A DNA stretch of 64,000 nucleotides from Maratus speciosus (taxonomy: Eukaryota; Arthropoda; Arachnida; Araneae; Salticidae): contig OZ010794.1 of the NCBI GenBank assembly GCA_963932465.1, forward strand, positions 439,023,502-439,087,501, read 5' to 3'. The notes under the pieces were generated by a model. It did no database searches. It saw only the letters and a list, made by a program, of their open reading frames with translations, and was not told the DNA's origin. Shown here piece by piece: positions 44,312 to 56,107 of the stretch (the stretch's first letter is position 1; the number at the start of each line of letters is the position of its first letter). The translations under genes were made by a program, and so were the position numbers.

Positions 44312-45133
44312 CAACCGTTGGTCGTAGACATATAGTTCCAATTACAAAAACGTTTCAAATGAGGTAAATATTCATGTTGTGGCATTATTTAAAGTAAAAA
44401 CTCAATTTTATAAAAATTACGAAATCTAACTTTTTATACGGTCCCCCAGTCCCTATAGTTATATTTAGTAAAAGTTGACACATATCATAACAGATATAAC
44501 ACAAAAAGTTTGACATGTGTACTACAAAAATTGACACAGTTATTAAATTTCAAAGTTTGAGATTTTTTCACATGATTTTCTCTTTCATTGAGGGATCAGT
44601 TAAAAGACGAATTAAAGTAATTCGAGATCAAAATCAGGGTGCAATACCGCTGCCATATATCTAGTCCTCAGTGAGTATGTTTTATTTTCCGGTTGTCGAT
44701 TCTACCTACTTTGACGTTTGAATATTGTTCGACCCATAAAAGTTAGTTCAAATTTTAGATAACCGGCTAAAGTGGTTTCGGCGTAAAAAGGACATTGCAC
44801 ACTGAATTTGATCTCGAATTACGTACTTTATTTCATCTTTTAACTGATCCCTCAATGAAAGACAAAATCTTGTGCAAAAATCTCAAACTTTGAAATTTAA
44901 TAACTGTGTAAATTTTTGCAATACAGATGTCAAACTTTTTGTGTTATATCTGTTATGATATGTGTAAACTTTTACTGTAAATATAACTATAGGGACTGGG
45001 GGACCGTATAAAAAGTTAGATTTCGTAATTTTTATAAAAGTGATTTTTTGCTTTAAATAATGCCACAACATGAATATTTAGCTTATTTTAAACGTTTTTG
45101 CAATTGGAACTATATGTCTACGGCCAACTGTTG
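44312..45133. repeat. Long palindrome, ~335-bp arms, 147-bp spacer
   Basis: The left arm starts CAACCGTTGGTCGTAGACAT and the right arm ends ATGTCTACGGCCAACTGTTG. Inside, TAGTCCC-type words, TTTTTATACGGTCCCCCAGT, GAGGGATCAGTTAAAAGA and TAATTCGAGATCAAA are all inverted in the right arm. About nine-tenths identical by eye. The spacer at 44646-44792 is unrelated to the arms. No target duplication seen. Confidence 0.85.
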
Positions 45134-45159
45134 CGAAATTAAAGGTCGGCGATAGATAA

Positions 45160-45176
45160 CATATTGCACCCTGTAT
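45160..45176 (-). repeat. Isolated CAGGGTGCAATAT end
   Basis: The minus strand reads TACAGGGTGCAATATG, like the CAGGGTGTT ends at 34729 and 35202. No partner found. Confidence 0.3.
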
Positions 45177-45390
45177 ATTAAAACACACATACACCCATAA
45201 AAAATGCGTTGAAAAAAAAGTCTTTGTTAATCAATAATAATAACAATAACAGTATATTGCAACAATGTGAACAACATCGTAGGAACCAGTAAGATTGCGA
45301 AAATCCGCCTTGGGATGCTTGTAATGACAGTTAAAAAACTATATTTAAATTTTCGTTTGACATCTTGTCGTATGACATTATGTATTTATA

Positions 45391-45834
45391 CAGTAGAACC
45401 TCTTTTATCCGAAACTCTTTTAACCGAAATCCATTTTTAAAGCTTTTTTTTTTTTTTTTTTACTATTATATTTCTTGTGTGCAAGCAGTCCTTTCCGGAC
45501 TACGAGTACATATAAATATTTTTGATCCCCTTTCTTAGAGTTCCTTTGAATTTAACTTGAAGCTGCGGAGTGGAACAAAGAAAACGAACAAATTGACAAT
45601 TCTGAAGCTTTTGAATGTTTTTCAAAAGGTTTGGCATGGCTTGGGCATAAGAAAGACTATGATACTGGTGAACTAATGATATTAAAAAAAAACTCCATGA
45701 TAGAGCTTCACAGCAAAGGCAATCGAAACTCCGACAAACAAAATATTTTTTCAAACACTTGTCATATATGTAAAAGGAACAATAAGCAATACTGTAACCT
45801 CAATGCAAAATGGCTCAATCTGCACATTTAACAT
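45391..45834 (+). pseudogene. pogo/Tigger-type element remnant with transposase C-terminus
   Basis: CAGTAGAACCTCTTTTATCC after TA is a pogo/Tigger left end, followed by AACTCTTTTAACCGAAAT. From about 45568 the + frame reads EWNKENEQIDNSEAFECF then SKGLAWLGHKKDYD and TGELMILKK, similar in layout to Tigger/Jerky C-termini (aliphatic-W-Leu helix, acidic loop, LxxLK) and ending SDKQNIFSN. No DDE catalytic part and no right end are present. Internal deletion joining the left end to the C-terminus is the simplest reading. The family call for the protein rests on pattern only. Confidence 0.42.
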
Positions 45835-45843
45835 ATATATTGG

Positions 45844-46661
45844 CAGGGTTTGGTGATATATATCCGATATTTATTTTCAAAATATCATGAAGTTTGATAA
45901 TTTTCATATATTGGACACTAATTTTCAAAATATTGCGTATGATATTTTTGATGTTCTCAGTCAAAACAAGTGAAAATGGATTTTTAAACTGTTATTGATT
46001 GCGTTATTCTTTAGATAAGAATTTTTGCTTTAGCAGGTCGTTTTTAGCTTAGCGACACCGCCCCCCAGCCCCCCTTCCATAAAAAAAATCTTTTCCAAGC
46101 TTTACGTTTGAAACTAAATTTTTAAATTTAGAACCAATAATTACGTGGGAGAATATTTACTTTAAACAGCTATTGGAAGATAAACTGTCTAATTTAGAAA
46201 AGTTATTTACAGCATCCATTAGAAACTTTTCCGGTTTTGGTTTTCTTTTGTTTAAACTACACCAACAGGTTAGAGAATGAAAAAGCACACAAGCTTACAT
46301 TTATGTTATTTTTTTTTTTAAAATAAAAACAAATTATTTTGTATATAATTTTGTTGTATAAAATACAAAATTTCCTAGAAACTTGATAATTAATCCCATA
46401 GTTTGTTTTTTTATGAGTGTAAAAAGCAAATTGTGTCTGTTTTCAATTAGTTGATCTTTAATTTTGTTACAGAAGTAAAAAAATAAAAAATAAAATAAAA
46501 TAAAAATAAAATACATTTCGAATATTGTTTTATGAAGTTTTCATGCTAATTGCAGTATGCTTTAGTTTCTAATTTAATTTATATTAGGTCTGAAAATATT
46601 TATAATTAACAATAAGTTGGCTATTTTGAAAATAGCGGATATATGATATTTTCGAACCCCG
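45844..46661. mobile_element. hAT element with exact TATATTGG duplication
   Basis: Left end CAGGGTTTGGTGATATATAT, inverted right end CGGGGTTCGAAAATATCATA. TATATTGG flanks both sides exactly (45836-45843 and 46662-46669). Subterminal ATCCGATATT and AATAGCGGATAT are inverted. No transposase remains. Confidence 0.83.
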
Positions 46662-46669
46662 TATATTGG

Positions 46670-47128
46670 TAAAGGAGAAGATCCGAAATTACAGGAGCAG
46701 GAACGGCCAGCCTTCTCATTCAAAGGGCTTAAGTGCAAGAAAAACTTAGAAGATCCTAATTTTTTTTCGGTGTTATGTATTATTCTTATTGGGGTTCTAT
46801 AAGAAATGAACCGAGCTAAAGAACATTTCCCATACCTTAAAAAAATATTTAAAAGTTAGAGCAACATTTTTTCTTACTTTGTTCTTTCTTTCTCGGGGCC
46901 TTTTTATATTCGTAATGTTTAGCACCTCATTCCTCATAAGGGATGCTTCCCGGGAGCAGGCGAAAAATAAAGGTTCAAATTTAACAAAAAGAAAAAAAAA
47001 ATCATTCATGCTCCAAATAATACCACCCTATTTGGTTTCCGGATTTTAGCCACACCAAAAAAAGTCGGCCAGCTTTTTCGTTTTAACCACGTAAAAAAAA
47101 ATCTCTGCTTTAATTGAAAATAGTCGGC

Positions 47129-47160
<32 letters not shown>

Positions 47161-47359
47161 AATCTGTAGTATACAGTTAATTCACATTAAAATAAACGTT
47201 TTCTACTACTAAAAAGATTATTAACTTTTATTAAATATTATAAAATAAATAAGTCTTTAACTGCTAGTAACAAGAAGGCAAATATGAATGCAATGTGTCT
47301 AAAAGAATGATATATACACATTGACACAAAGATGATGTTTTGAAACTCTGTATTACATA
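46670..47359. other. AT-rich spacer with A-run
   Basis: A homopolymer at about 47131-47157. Nothing else recognised. Confidence 0.5.
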
Positions 47360-47663
47360 CGAGGGTGGTTCAATAATTATTGTTTCGAAAGTGTATAAAA
47401 TATTTATACTGCGATGGTTGTTGTGGAATATTGAAACCTAATGCCTTAGATGGTAGGTGCCCATATGCTCAATTTCAGAAGCGTAGCTGCTATATTTACA
47501 TATTTTTTTCGTTTTAGGTGTGACAGGTGGCACCTAGCTTGAAAGGGCGGGGGGGGGGGGGAGGCTGGTTTGGAGCTTATGGGGCCAGACCTGCAGCAGT
47601 TCTGTGATAGATTTGTGACGGTGGATGAGACGTGGCACAAATCTACCACAGAACTGCTTCAGT
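47360..47663 (+). pseudogene. mariner transposon remnant with DETW transposase motif
   Basis: After TA, CGAGGGTGGTTCAATAATTA is a mariner-type left end. At 47594-47638 the frame reads QQFCDRFVTVDETWH, the conserved mariner region around the second catalytic aspartate (Asp at 47624-47626, in VTVDETW). The stretch between is too short for a full transposase, so most of the gene is deleted. The DETW coding piece lies in an almost perfect hairpin: AGCAGTTCTGTGATAGATTT on one side and its inverse ending GAACTGCT on the other. A T-run follows; no right end is visible. Confidence 0.75.
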
Positions 47664-47686
47664 TTTTTTTTTTTTTTTTTTTTTTT

Positions 47687-48615
47687 GAGTTATGCTTAAA
47701 AAACTACTAAAAATTTTTAAACTCCATTTCTTTTTTTAATTTTTCCTTTTTTATTTGTTTTAGCAATAAATAAGTACCCAAATTCCCCCCCAACTATCAA
47801 ATTTCCGCAAGTTTGAAATAGTTAAGATTCTTTTTTAATCAGCCTTGTTTGTTATTTTGTAGCTACGATTCATAAGTAAACAATCGTCTATAAACTCTCT
47901 TTCTGTAGAATAGGGAAAAATTTTAGACATGGGTGCAAAAAACATTTTTCTTTTTCACATTTTTGCTTTGCTGAGGGGTGGCGGAGGGTCATAAACATGA
48001 TCTCTAGTGATGAATCGCATGAGACCAGTAATGTTTTAGCATTAGAAAGTTATTTTTTTCCCAAATTAGATCAATGTAAACTTGCTATGCATATAAAATG
48101 TGTTGAAAAGTAATTGATATTTATGTCAGTAGAAACAGCTACTGAAAAGTCATGAGTTACAGTAATAGTTGTGTCTGCTTGTCTTTAAATCTCTCTTTCC
48201 CTTAATAGTCATTGTAATATACAAAATACGAAATAAGTCGAAAAATAAATTCATTTTTAAGTTATCAATCGTTGGATTATTTATAAACAAATTTACGACC
48301 TTGCTTAATTCACGACTATCTTTGAATGCTGCACGTTTATAATTCTTTATTCGTGTTCAATTCAGGGTTGTTTTTAGTAAGTTTTTGTTAAACAAGGATC
48401 TTTATGGCATTTTGTTTTTCCATATTCAATGAAATTTTATTCTTTTATTTATTGAGTTCCTAGTGAGTTTTTTCATTTAAAATAATCACTGCGCTCTGCA
48501 TTATGCCTTTTACCTTAGATCAATTTTTCTCAGGCTGTTTCTTGCAAATCAATGATAGTGCGTCACAAACGGGTAATAAAGACAAGACAGGATAGGAGTA
48601 TAAAACAAAATTGTT
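47687..48615. other. AT-rich spacer, nothing recognised
   Basis: No element ends or coding content seen. Confidence 0.5.
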
Positions 48616-48623
48616 ATTTATAT

Positions 48624-48977
48624 AGAGTTTCTCCTAGGCAGTTTCAGCCGGGTGCTGCACCCTGATTGCCCTTTGGTTTCCATAATAGCATCCTTCTAGC
48701 CCTCATTAAAAAAATTAGCACCTTTCTTGCCCCTCAGTAAAAAAAAAAAAAAAGTGTCCTTACTTATTTTTGTATTAAAAGAATTGCTTACACTACACAG
48801 TAAACGACTGATTCATTGTCTTGAAGAGAAGGCCCTGTCTTTAAATCAAATGTCAACAAATGTCTTTAAAAATAAAGAAAGTCTCTTTAAGGTCTAAAAA
48901 CTGCCCTTAAGAATTAAAAATGTGCCCTCTTTCCGCCAGCGCCACCCTGCCCTTTCTTAAACCTAGGGGAAACTCTG
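48624..48977. mobile_element. Short hAT MITE, 354 bp
   Basis: Left AGAGTTTCTCCTAGGCAG is inverted at the right as ACCTAGGGGAAACTCT. The flanks ATTTATAT and ATTTATCA match at six of eight positions. Internal CCCTTTCTT/GCCCT motifs repeat. hAT-type ends, no coding content. Confidence 0.62.
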
Positions 48978-48985
48978 ATTTATCA

Positions 48986-49318
48986 TACTTTTTCACTCCC
49001 AAAATGAGTGCAAAATTTAATCTATGTGCTTAAATATGCAAAGTTATTTCTGGAGCAAAAGAGACTAGATCTCTACTGTTATCGCTAACCTTCGTTACTT
49101 TCCTGCTTTCTTGGATCCACTCTTGCATGGAACTTTTTCGTTGATATTCAACACTAATATCAACACGTTGGATGTTGAACCCGTTTTTTAAAACTTACGT
49201 CACTTGAGACCCTATAGTTTAGAACAATCAAGTCACATAGATACAATCTTCGTATTAAAACAAAAATATCTGTTATTTATCTGTATACTTAAAAGACAAG
49301 GCTGTTTTAGGTAGCTTT
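48986..49318. other. Spacer, nothing recognised
   Basis: Short inverted ATCAACACGTTGGATGTTGA-like words near 49155; otherwise unassigned. Confidence 0.45.
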
Positions 49319-49432
49319 CATTACAAAAAGCTACCTATTGCAGCCGTTCGGAGGAAAGCGATTTCAAAAAAATTTGGTATATTTTCATCGATCATGACCC
49401 CCAGACCCCGAAACCACCCTCCGTTCAAAAGT

Positions 49433-49433
<1 letters not shown>

Positions 49434-49502
<69 letters not shown>
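49434..49502. repeat. (TA)n microsatellite
   Basis: Two (TA)n blocks separated by CCATATACA-type interruption. Confidence 0.95.
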
Positions 49503-49504
<2 letters not shown>

Positions 49505-50940
49505 GACCTTTGTCATACTGTAACTCTCGAATTTATGGACCGATTTAGATGTAATTCGGTATGTACATAGTACATACCAATGTCTCGACCGAGTTCGTTG
49601 GCCAGCTTCATCCGCCATTTTGTTTCAAAATGGCGGCCATTTAAAAAAATTTTAAAAATTTGAAATTTGAAATGTGGTATCAAAGAATTGAAAACGGAAA
49701 AATATTTTTTTCTTATGTATTTGACCTTTATACAAAGATTTCGGAGCAGTTTTTGTTTCGTCTATATCTTAAAAAATGGCTGAGTTATAGCATTTTGAAT
49801 TTCTAGCGTGGCTGACATTTTGAAACGTCCTGAATTTTGTCACGCGATAAAAGGCGTATTTATTAACCGATTTGGATGTAACTTCGCTTGTACATAGTAC
49901 ATACCAATGTCTCGACCGAGTTCGTTGGCCAGCTTCATCCGCCATCTTGTTTAAAAATGGCAGCCATTTAAATTTTTAAGAAAAAATTAAATTTGAAATG
50001 TGGTACCAAAAAATTGAAAATTGAAAAAATATTTTTTTCTTATATATTTGATCTTGATACAAAGATTCGGGAGCAGTTTTTGTTTCGGCTATATCTTAAA
50101 AAATGGCTGAGTTATAGCATTTTGAATTTCTAGCGTGGCTGACATTTTGAAACGTCCTGATATTTGTCACGTGATAACAGGTGTATTTAAAAACCAATTT
50201 GGATGTACCTTGGTGTGTACATAGTACATACAAATATCTCGACCGAGTTCGTTGGCCAGCTTCATCCGCATCTTGTTTCAAATTAGCGGCCATTTAAAAA
50301 ATTAAAAAAATTTTAAATTTAAAATGAGATACCAAAAAATTGGAAAATGAAAAAGATTTTTTTCGTATGTGTTTTACCTTAATACAAAGATTCCGGAACA
50401 GTTTTTGTTTCGTCTATATCTAAAAAAAATGGCTGAGTTATAGCATTTTGAATTTCTATTGTGGCTGACATTTTAAAACGACCTGATTTTTGTCACGCGA
50501 TAACAAGCGTATTTATGAGCCGATTTGGATTTACTTGGTCTGTACATAGTACATACCAATGTCTCGACCGAGTTCGTTGGCCAGCTTCATTCGCCATCTT
50601 GTTTCAAAAGGGTTGCCATTTAAAAAAAATTAAATTTAAAATTTAAAATGAGGTTTTAAAAAATTGGAAAATGAAAAAGATTTTTTTGTGTGTTTGGCCT
50701 TGATACAAAGATTCCGGAGCAGATTTTGTTTCTGAAAATTTGTTCTTTTGTTCACATCTTAAAAAATGGTTGAATTATAGCACTTTGAATTTCTAGTATG
50801 TCTAACATTTTGAAACGATCTTGTATTTGTCACGCGATAACACACGTATTCGGCTATTTCCATGTAAGAAGGCATGTGGATAGTATACATCAACATCTCA
50901 GCCAAATATAAGTTACTTTAAATAAAAGCAGCTTGGATAA
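49503..50940 (+). repeat. Tandem array, 327-bp unit, about 4.3 copies
   Basis: The word ACCAATGTCTCGACCGAG, or a variant, starts at 49576, 49903, 50230 and 50555, giving periods of 327, 327 and 325. Each unit has GTACATAGTACATA (a palindrome), GTTGGCCAGCTTCATCCGCC, AAAATGGCGGCCATTT and TGTCACGCGATAA. A decayed fifth copy is seen at about 50850-50930. Confidence 0.93.
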
Positions 50941-51094
50941 AGCTGACTAATTTCGCGAAATTTTCATTCATAATGATTTAGTATTGATAAAAATTAGTAT
51001 TGAATCTCGTATATTTGGTTTCCACTAAATTGAGCTTCGTGTGTTTGAATAATATAAGTTGGCTTTTTTAAAATAAGGAATTTGAAAGCTACCT

Positions 51095-52763
51095 CTTCCT
51101 CCCGGCACTGGCCGGAAGGACTTTTTTTTAGTCATCTGGCCTGAGGTTTTCCACTGAACCGATTTTGATAATTATTATTTTAAATCAAAGCAGTTTATTT
51201 GTAGATGTGGCCGTAATCGCTATTTTTTTAAATAATCCATTTTTATATTTTAATTTAAAAATTCCTTTATGAAATTTCTTCATATTGGTGGCAATCGGGT
51301 TACTTCCATTGTTGAAGAGAGAAGGGAAACAATGGGAATTACTATAACATTATGGATGCCATTTTCGCATTACAATAAAAAATAACTTTAAAAAAATTTA
51401 ACAGAAAATGTCATTACGATTAAAAAACCCCGCATTTTTACTCATAAAACTTTTACATTTCAACATTTTTTTTTTTCATTCCGCTGATATTGAGATTGAG
51501 ACGCTAACCTCAGAGTGCTTCATTGAGATAAAATGACGTCATAATAAAAATGAAATAAATATTTTCATTGATAAAACTAAATATTTTACTACGAATGCAT
51601 CTAAAAGAGTAAATTTCTGGATTTCGTCGGCACTCAGATTAGAACTTCAAGTCAAGAATGCGAATGTTCACATGCACAGTTGTAACTGGCAAACGTGACA
51701 TCAAGTTTGGGAATATATTCTAATATTGAGATAATAATCTATTGCGCGTTAAAATATTTTTTTAAGTAGTGAATATTAATATGAAAGTATTCATATGTAA
51801 ATTTTGCGACAGTGAAAACGACGTTATTTTCAGATTTCATTGAAAAAAAAATTCTGATTGTGTCATAGTGGCGCAATTATCGCTTATTTTTCATTACGTA
51901 ATACCAAAGATCAAAGCCTCAATTAATAACTTCATAATTTCATATCTTAACAGCATGTTTCTGATTACGTATAGGAATAAAGTTTAATTTTACAATATTT
52001 AAAAAAGTTGAAAATGAAACTTAAGTTAAAAGTAATATTTGTAAAAGTTAGGTCAGCCAATATAAGATTGATTATTTATTGTAATTAGTTTTGTGACTTT
52101 TTTTTTATATATAAATGTGTGCATTTGTAGTAGAATAATTATCCTATATATTAATCCTTATTAATATATATTATTATTAATGTATATTAATCCTTATTAA
52201 TAATACATTTTGGATGTCATGTTGTCAATGATCCACATTGGCGATTGTCTCAATACTGTTACAACGGTCGACTTCCCATTTTACAATTCTTGTAAAGAAT
52301 TCGGACTTCCCGTTTCACTGAACTTCAGCTTCAGAGCAATTTTTAAGCAAACATATTGCACTTTTTAAATTTTTGACATGATATAAAAATAAGATATCTG
52401 TATTTTATTTTCATATGGAGGAATTTACAATTGTCTGTTATGTTTCAATTAAAATAAGTTTTCGTTTGTACCTTTGCATCGATCTGTATACATAATTTCT
52501 CATTGCTAAAAGGAGCAAAACCACCAATCTACTAATATATAAAGAAAATAAACTTATAAAAACAAGCTGTTAAGAAATATGTTCTTCGAAATGGAGAATC
52601 AAAATTATCAACGTCCACCAGTGCTTCATCCTTGTTCGGTACACAATAATTATAAAATCATAACATTTTATATCATGTTTTCACTGCACCATGATCGATG
52701 ACACCATCGACTGTGTCATCAATTGTGCTTTAATAAACCGATTCTATTTATACCACCACCTAT
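51095..52763. other. AT-rich spacer, nothing recognised
   Basis: About 1.7 kb. TTAATATATATTATTATTAATG-like words repeat near 52148-52205. Short inverted words (CACCATGATCGATG, CACCATCGACTGTGTCATC) near 52690-52725. No coding content seen. Confidence 0.5.
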
Positions 52764-52764
52764 A

Positions 52765-54810
52765 ACACTGGTCAACAAATTTGAACTTTTGCTCTGTCAC
52801 AAAACAAAAATTATGTGTTTCTTAGGCTGTTTTTTGTGCTGATTCCGAATGTAGTTTTAGATTTACTCCAGCAGGTATTGTTTTTGAGATATTTGCAGAT
52901 TTCCGTTTTATGCAAATTTAGTAAATTTTGAACAATTATATGCACATTTAAGGCATAAAGCATTATCAGACTGTTTTTATGTTATGATTAGGGGAGAGTG
53001 GGGCAGAATGGGACTGTAGGTTTTTCTCTTTATGTATCATTCTAAACATTTAATCAATCGCACACTAGATGAAGCAATGGTAGCCCAATCTTCAGGTGGA
53101 AAAAATTGTTGATCTGCGTAAGCCTGCAATTGTATAAAGAAAAAAGATTATTTTAAGAATCAAAAGTAAATTTGCTTCATATACTTTTTATGTTTTCTGT
53201 ATATTAATGACTTGTCTATGCTTAGATGTAATAGTTTCCATATTTATGGAACATATTACCGCATATTATCCATAATTTAAACTAAGCCTAAAAGCAATAT
53301 TTTTGTGTATACAAGAAGTTTAACATAAAAGAAGGTAGTGGGGAGGAATGGGACAAGTCAAATTCTTTCTTTTTAATAAAATGAATGTAAATGGCTAATA
53401 TGCAAATATTTTTAGAGTGTAATATATTAATTATACCATTGATAATTATAATATATTAATTTACTTCAAAATGTAAATAAATTGAACTGATGATTTTTGA
53501 ATGTCATCTGTGACTGACAATCCTGAATTTTCCTGAATTATGGAATCCTGAATAAAGATACTGGAATTTGATATTGTGGCATTTTCAACCTACAATCTTT
53601 GTTAGACTATATATGTAGTTGGCTTTAGACTATTTGTGCTTTATCATTCTTTTTTTTTTTTTTTAGCTGTCTCATATCTCCCTGTTAGGGGGGGGGGGGA
53701 GGGGGGGGGTATGAGACACATTTTGAAACTTACAATTTCTTTAATTATAAAATTGTTTCTGAAAATTATGTTTCTATATTGTTCAAGGACATTAGAAAGT
53801 GTTTCATTTTGTATTCTATAAATGGAAATTTTTGTTTTTATGTCAAACAAAGTTGGATTTTCTTATTTTTGTAAAAAGTCTCACATTCCTCCCCACTCTC
53901 CCCTACTGTCTAGTTTACTTTACAAGAACATTGTTTCTGAGATTATACTGACATGTGACCGTGAAATATTGTGCCTAATTTGCATATTTTGAATATAATG
54001 TTACTAGACGACCAAATATTTCTGCCACACGAGTACGCTAATATGTTTCCAAACCAGTTTTTGCGATGATTTCAAATCTGGTATCTGTTTCCTTCTACCA
54101 CATCTAGTTTTTGAAAAAAGCGAAATTTTAATTTTTGGTCAAAAAAGCCAGAAATCGCTTTTTATGCTACTTTGTGATGTATTTTAATCAGGATAGATTC
54201 TACTACTTTTTTCAATTTTTTTTTTCGATTATATAAATTGTTGTTTATGTCCCTGATAGGAATCTGACACTTTTCACCCATTTGACAACGAGGAACACAC
54301 CCCTTAAAAGCATCTTGTATCAAACTTGGGTCAATACCGTACAAAAGTAGAAATTCCTTTTACTCAACAACTAGACGTGATATAAGGAAACAGGTTGCAG
54401 ATTTGAAATCAGCATACAAATTTGGTCTAGAAAAACACTACGTCAATTCTGTGCCAGCTACTTTAAAATTGATAGTAGTGTAAATTTTACACCATTGAAA
54501 AATATGCAAATTAGGCTTATAACTGACAGATAAATGTTAAAAATATGCAGATTGTGACATTTGTATGAAGCAAATAGTCCAGTGGTCATTATCTAGAAAA
54601 GGTAATTCAGTCTGACATTTATTGTATCTAAAATTTGCATAAAGCACAAAAAAGCGCCAATTTGCATAAACTTAAACATGCAAATTTCTCACAAACTGGA
54701 CCACCTAGGGGAAAACGGAAAGCATGTCCGGAATCAGCGCAAAAAAAATGATCTAGAATCAACTAATTTCATTTCAGTTCTGTGAAATAAGAGCCATTGT
54801 TGACCAGTGT
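52765..54810. mobile_element. Palindromic mariner-like element (ACACTGGTCAACAA ends)
   Basis: ACACTGGTCAACAAATTTG at the left is inverted at the right (TTGTTGACCAGTGT). Further inverted pairs line up inside: TTGCATATTT and GCAAATTAGGC near 53977 and 54497, CAAATCTGGTATCTGTTTCC and GGAAACAGG near 54075 and 54383. TA/TT flanks do not settle the target duplication. No transposase. Confidence 0.65.
52991..53903. mobile_element. G-rich TA-flanked element (GGGGAGAGTGGGGCAGAATGG)
   Basis: Starts GGGGAGAGTGGGGCAG and ends in the inverse CCTCCCCACTCTCCCC, TA on both sides. The motif recurs as GTGGGGAGGAATGGGAC at about 53338, and a G-rich block GGGGGGGGGGGGAGGGGG is at 53689. Nested in the palindromic element; same design as 9115 and 41157. 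Confidence 0.76.
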
Positions 54811-55139
54811 AATTGGCTAATCTTAATGAATAAATATAGAAATAGTGGAAAATATTGACAATCACTTTCTTCTATTAAAATACTCGAGAAGTTGTCATTA
54901 TTCGTCCAAATATTTTGTTTATATATTTTTTTCTTTGTAACCTATTTTAATAATGGTATAAAACCCGGGTTTCTAACTAGCAGCTTGCTACTTGCGACCC
55001 ACAATATATGTTTTTGAAGCCTGCGGAGCTCTCTGCAACAATTGATTTATTCTTAACAAACTTTTTCTCTGAGCAATGAAAGGGTTTAATTGCAAAGAAA
55101 AAAAAATCTTACTAATCAGGAATCTGTTTAAGGAATAAT
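54811..55139. other. Spacer, nothing recognised
   Basis: AT-rich with no element ends seen. Confidence 0.4.
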
Positions 55140-55310
55140 TTGGGTCCTTTGAATGACCCTTCACAAAATTTTTCATCTTAAAACAATTCTTCGAAAAAGT
55201 GTTCATCCCAAAACAGGACTCTTTACAAAATTCTTTGTCTTAAAAATAGATCTTTCAGAAAACTTTTCCTGCTTCAAATTGAACTTTTCAGAAATTAAAC
55301 ATTTAAAAAT
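55140..55310. repeat. CCCTTCACAAAA minisatellite, inverted relative to 34965-35160
   Basis: Degenerate units of about 33 bp with ACCCTTCACAAAATTTTT, CAAAACAGGACTCTTTACAA and similar words. Flanking TTTAAAAATAAAATCTAACT also resembles the other locus inverted, so the two share a larger repeat. Confidence 0.62.
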
Positions 55311-55472
55311 AAAATCTAACTTGTCACAGAAACAAATATCTCGTCAAAGAACATATTACTCAGCTTTCTTATACATAAAGGATAGGTACACACTACATAG
55401 GAACCTGCATATAACGATAATTTCACATTCACAAAATGATCATTAGAATTTTCATAAATATAAGAGAAAAAC

Positions 55473-56107
55473 TCACAAAATACACAATATGAACTCTAAA
55501 AAGCTCACCGTTTTACTTAAAAGGCGACGAAAATAATGAAGTACTGTGTTATAAGTTAAACACAGAAATCCTGCGTAAAAGCAATCACGTATGTAACGAC
55601 GCCCTATCATACAATATCCCCAATATATGGTTAAATATCCTGAAAATAAATCCTGAAAACTTGAGCAAAGTGACGTATTAAAAGTAATGGTACGGCAGTT
55701 AAATATTTTCCTCTACGCAAATTTAATCTGAATCACTGCTACTTCTACTGTCCAGCTACGCTTTTAAAAATGAAAGTGACGTATGAGAACAAAGTTATGT
55801 AATAAAATAAATGGAACTGCAGTTAATGCATTTTTTTTCTTTCAATCCAAAAGACTGCTATTTCTACTTCCAACTACCGCAATAATTATTGGCCCTCCCA
55901 TTTCAAACGAAGTGCGTATTTGTATCAATGAACAGTAATTAATTATAAAAATATTCTCTGATGATGGCCGCGGGAAATGCAGGCCGAAAGTACTAAGAAG
56001 TTTTTAAATAAAATATATATATTTAACTTGTGACATCTATTTTATTATTTTTATCGCCTTTTAGTAAAACGGTGAGCTTTTTAAAGTTCATATTGTGTAT
56101 TTTGTGA
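55473..56107 (+). mobile_element. Penelope-like foldback with hammerhead-like motif
   Basis: Arms 55473-55536 and 56044-56107 are 64-bp inverted copies (for example AAAAGCTCACCGTTTTACT and its inverse). On the + strand, 55958-55990 carries CTGATGATGGCC, a loop, then GGCCGAAAG: the two hammerhead boxes with a GGCC/GGCC helix II. Helix III is not formed by the bases that follow. The setting matches 23924-24161, where the same motif lies next to one of two inverted arms. Confidence 0.48.

Larger units (their letters stand above)
49319..51094. mobile_element. AGGTAG-type element with hairpin end, microsatellite and 327-bp repeats
   Basis: AGGTAGCTTTCA at the left is inverted at 51083-51094 (TGAAAGCTACCT). 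Just inside the left end, AGGTAGCTTTC folds back on AAAAGCTACCT. Then come TCATGACCCCCAGACCCC, AAACCACCCTCC, a long (TA)n run (49434-49502), and a tandem array. The same end, GACCCC block and microsatellite occur at 6.1-6.26 kb and 17.03-17.19 kb with unrelated repeats. No transposase or helicase seen. Confidence 0.62.

Noticed and set aside
53636..53850. Frames over the G-rich block at 53.7 kb
   Set aside because: They read through G- and T-runs of a TA-flanked element on both strands.
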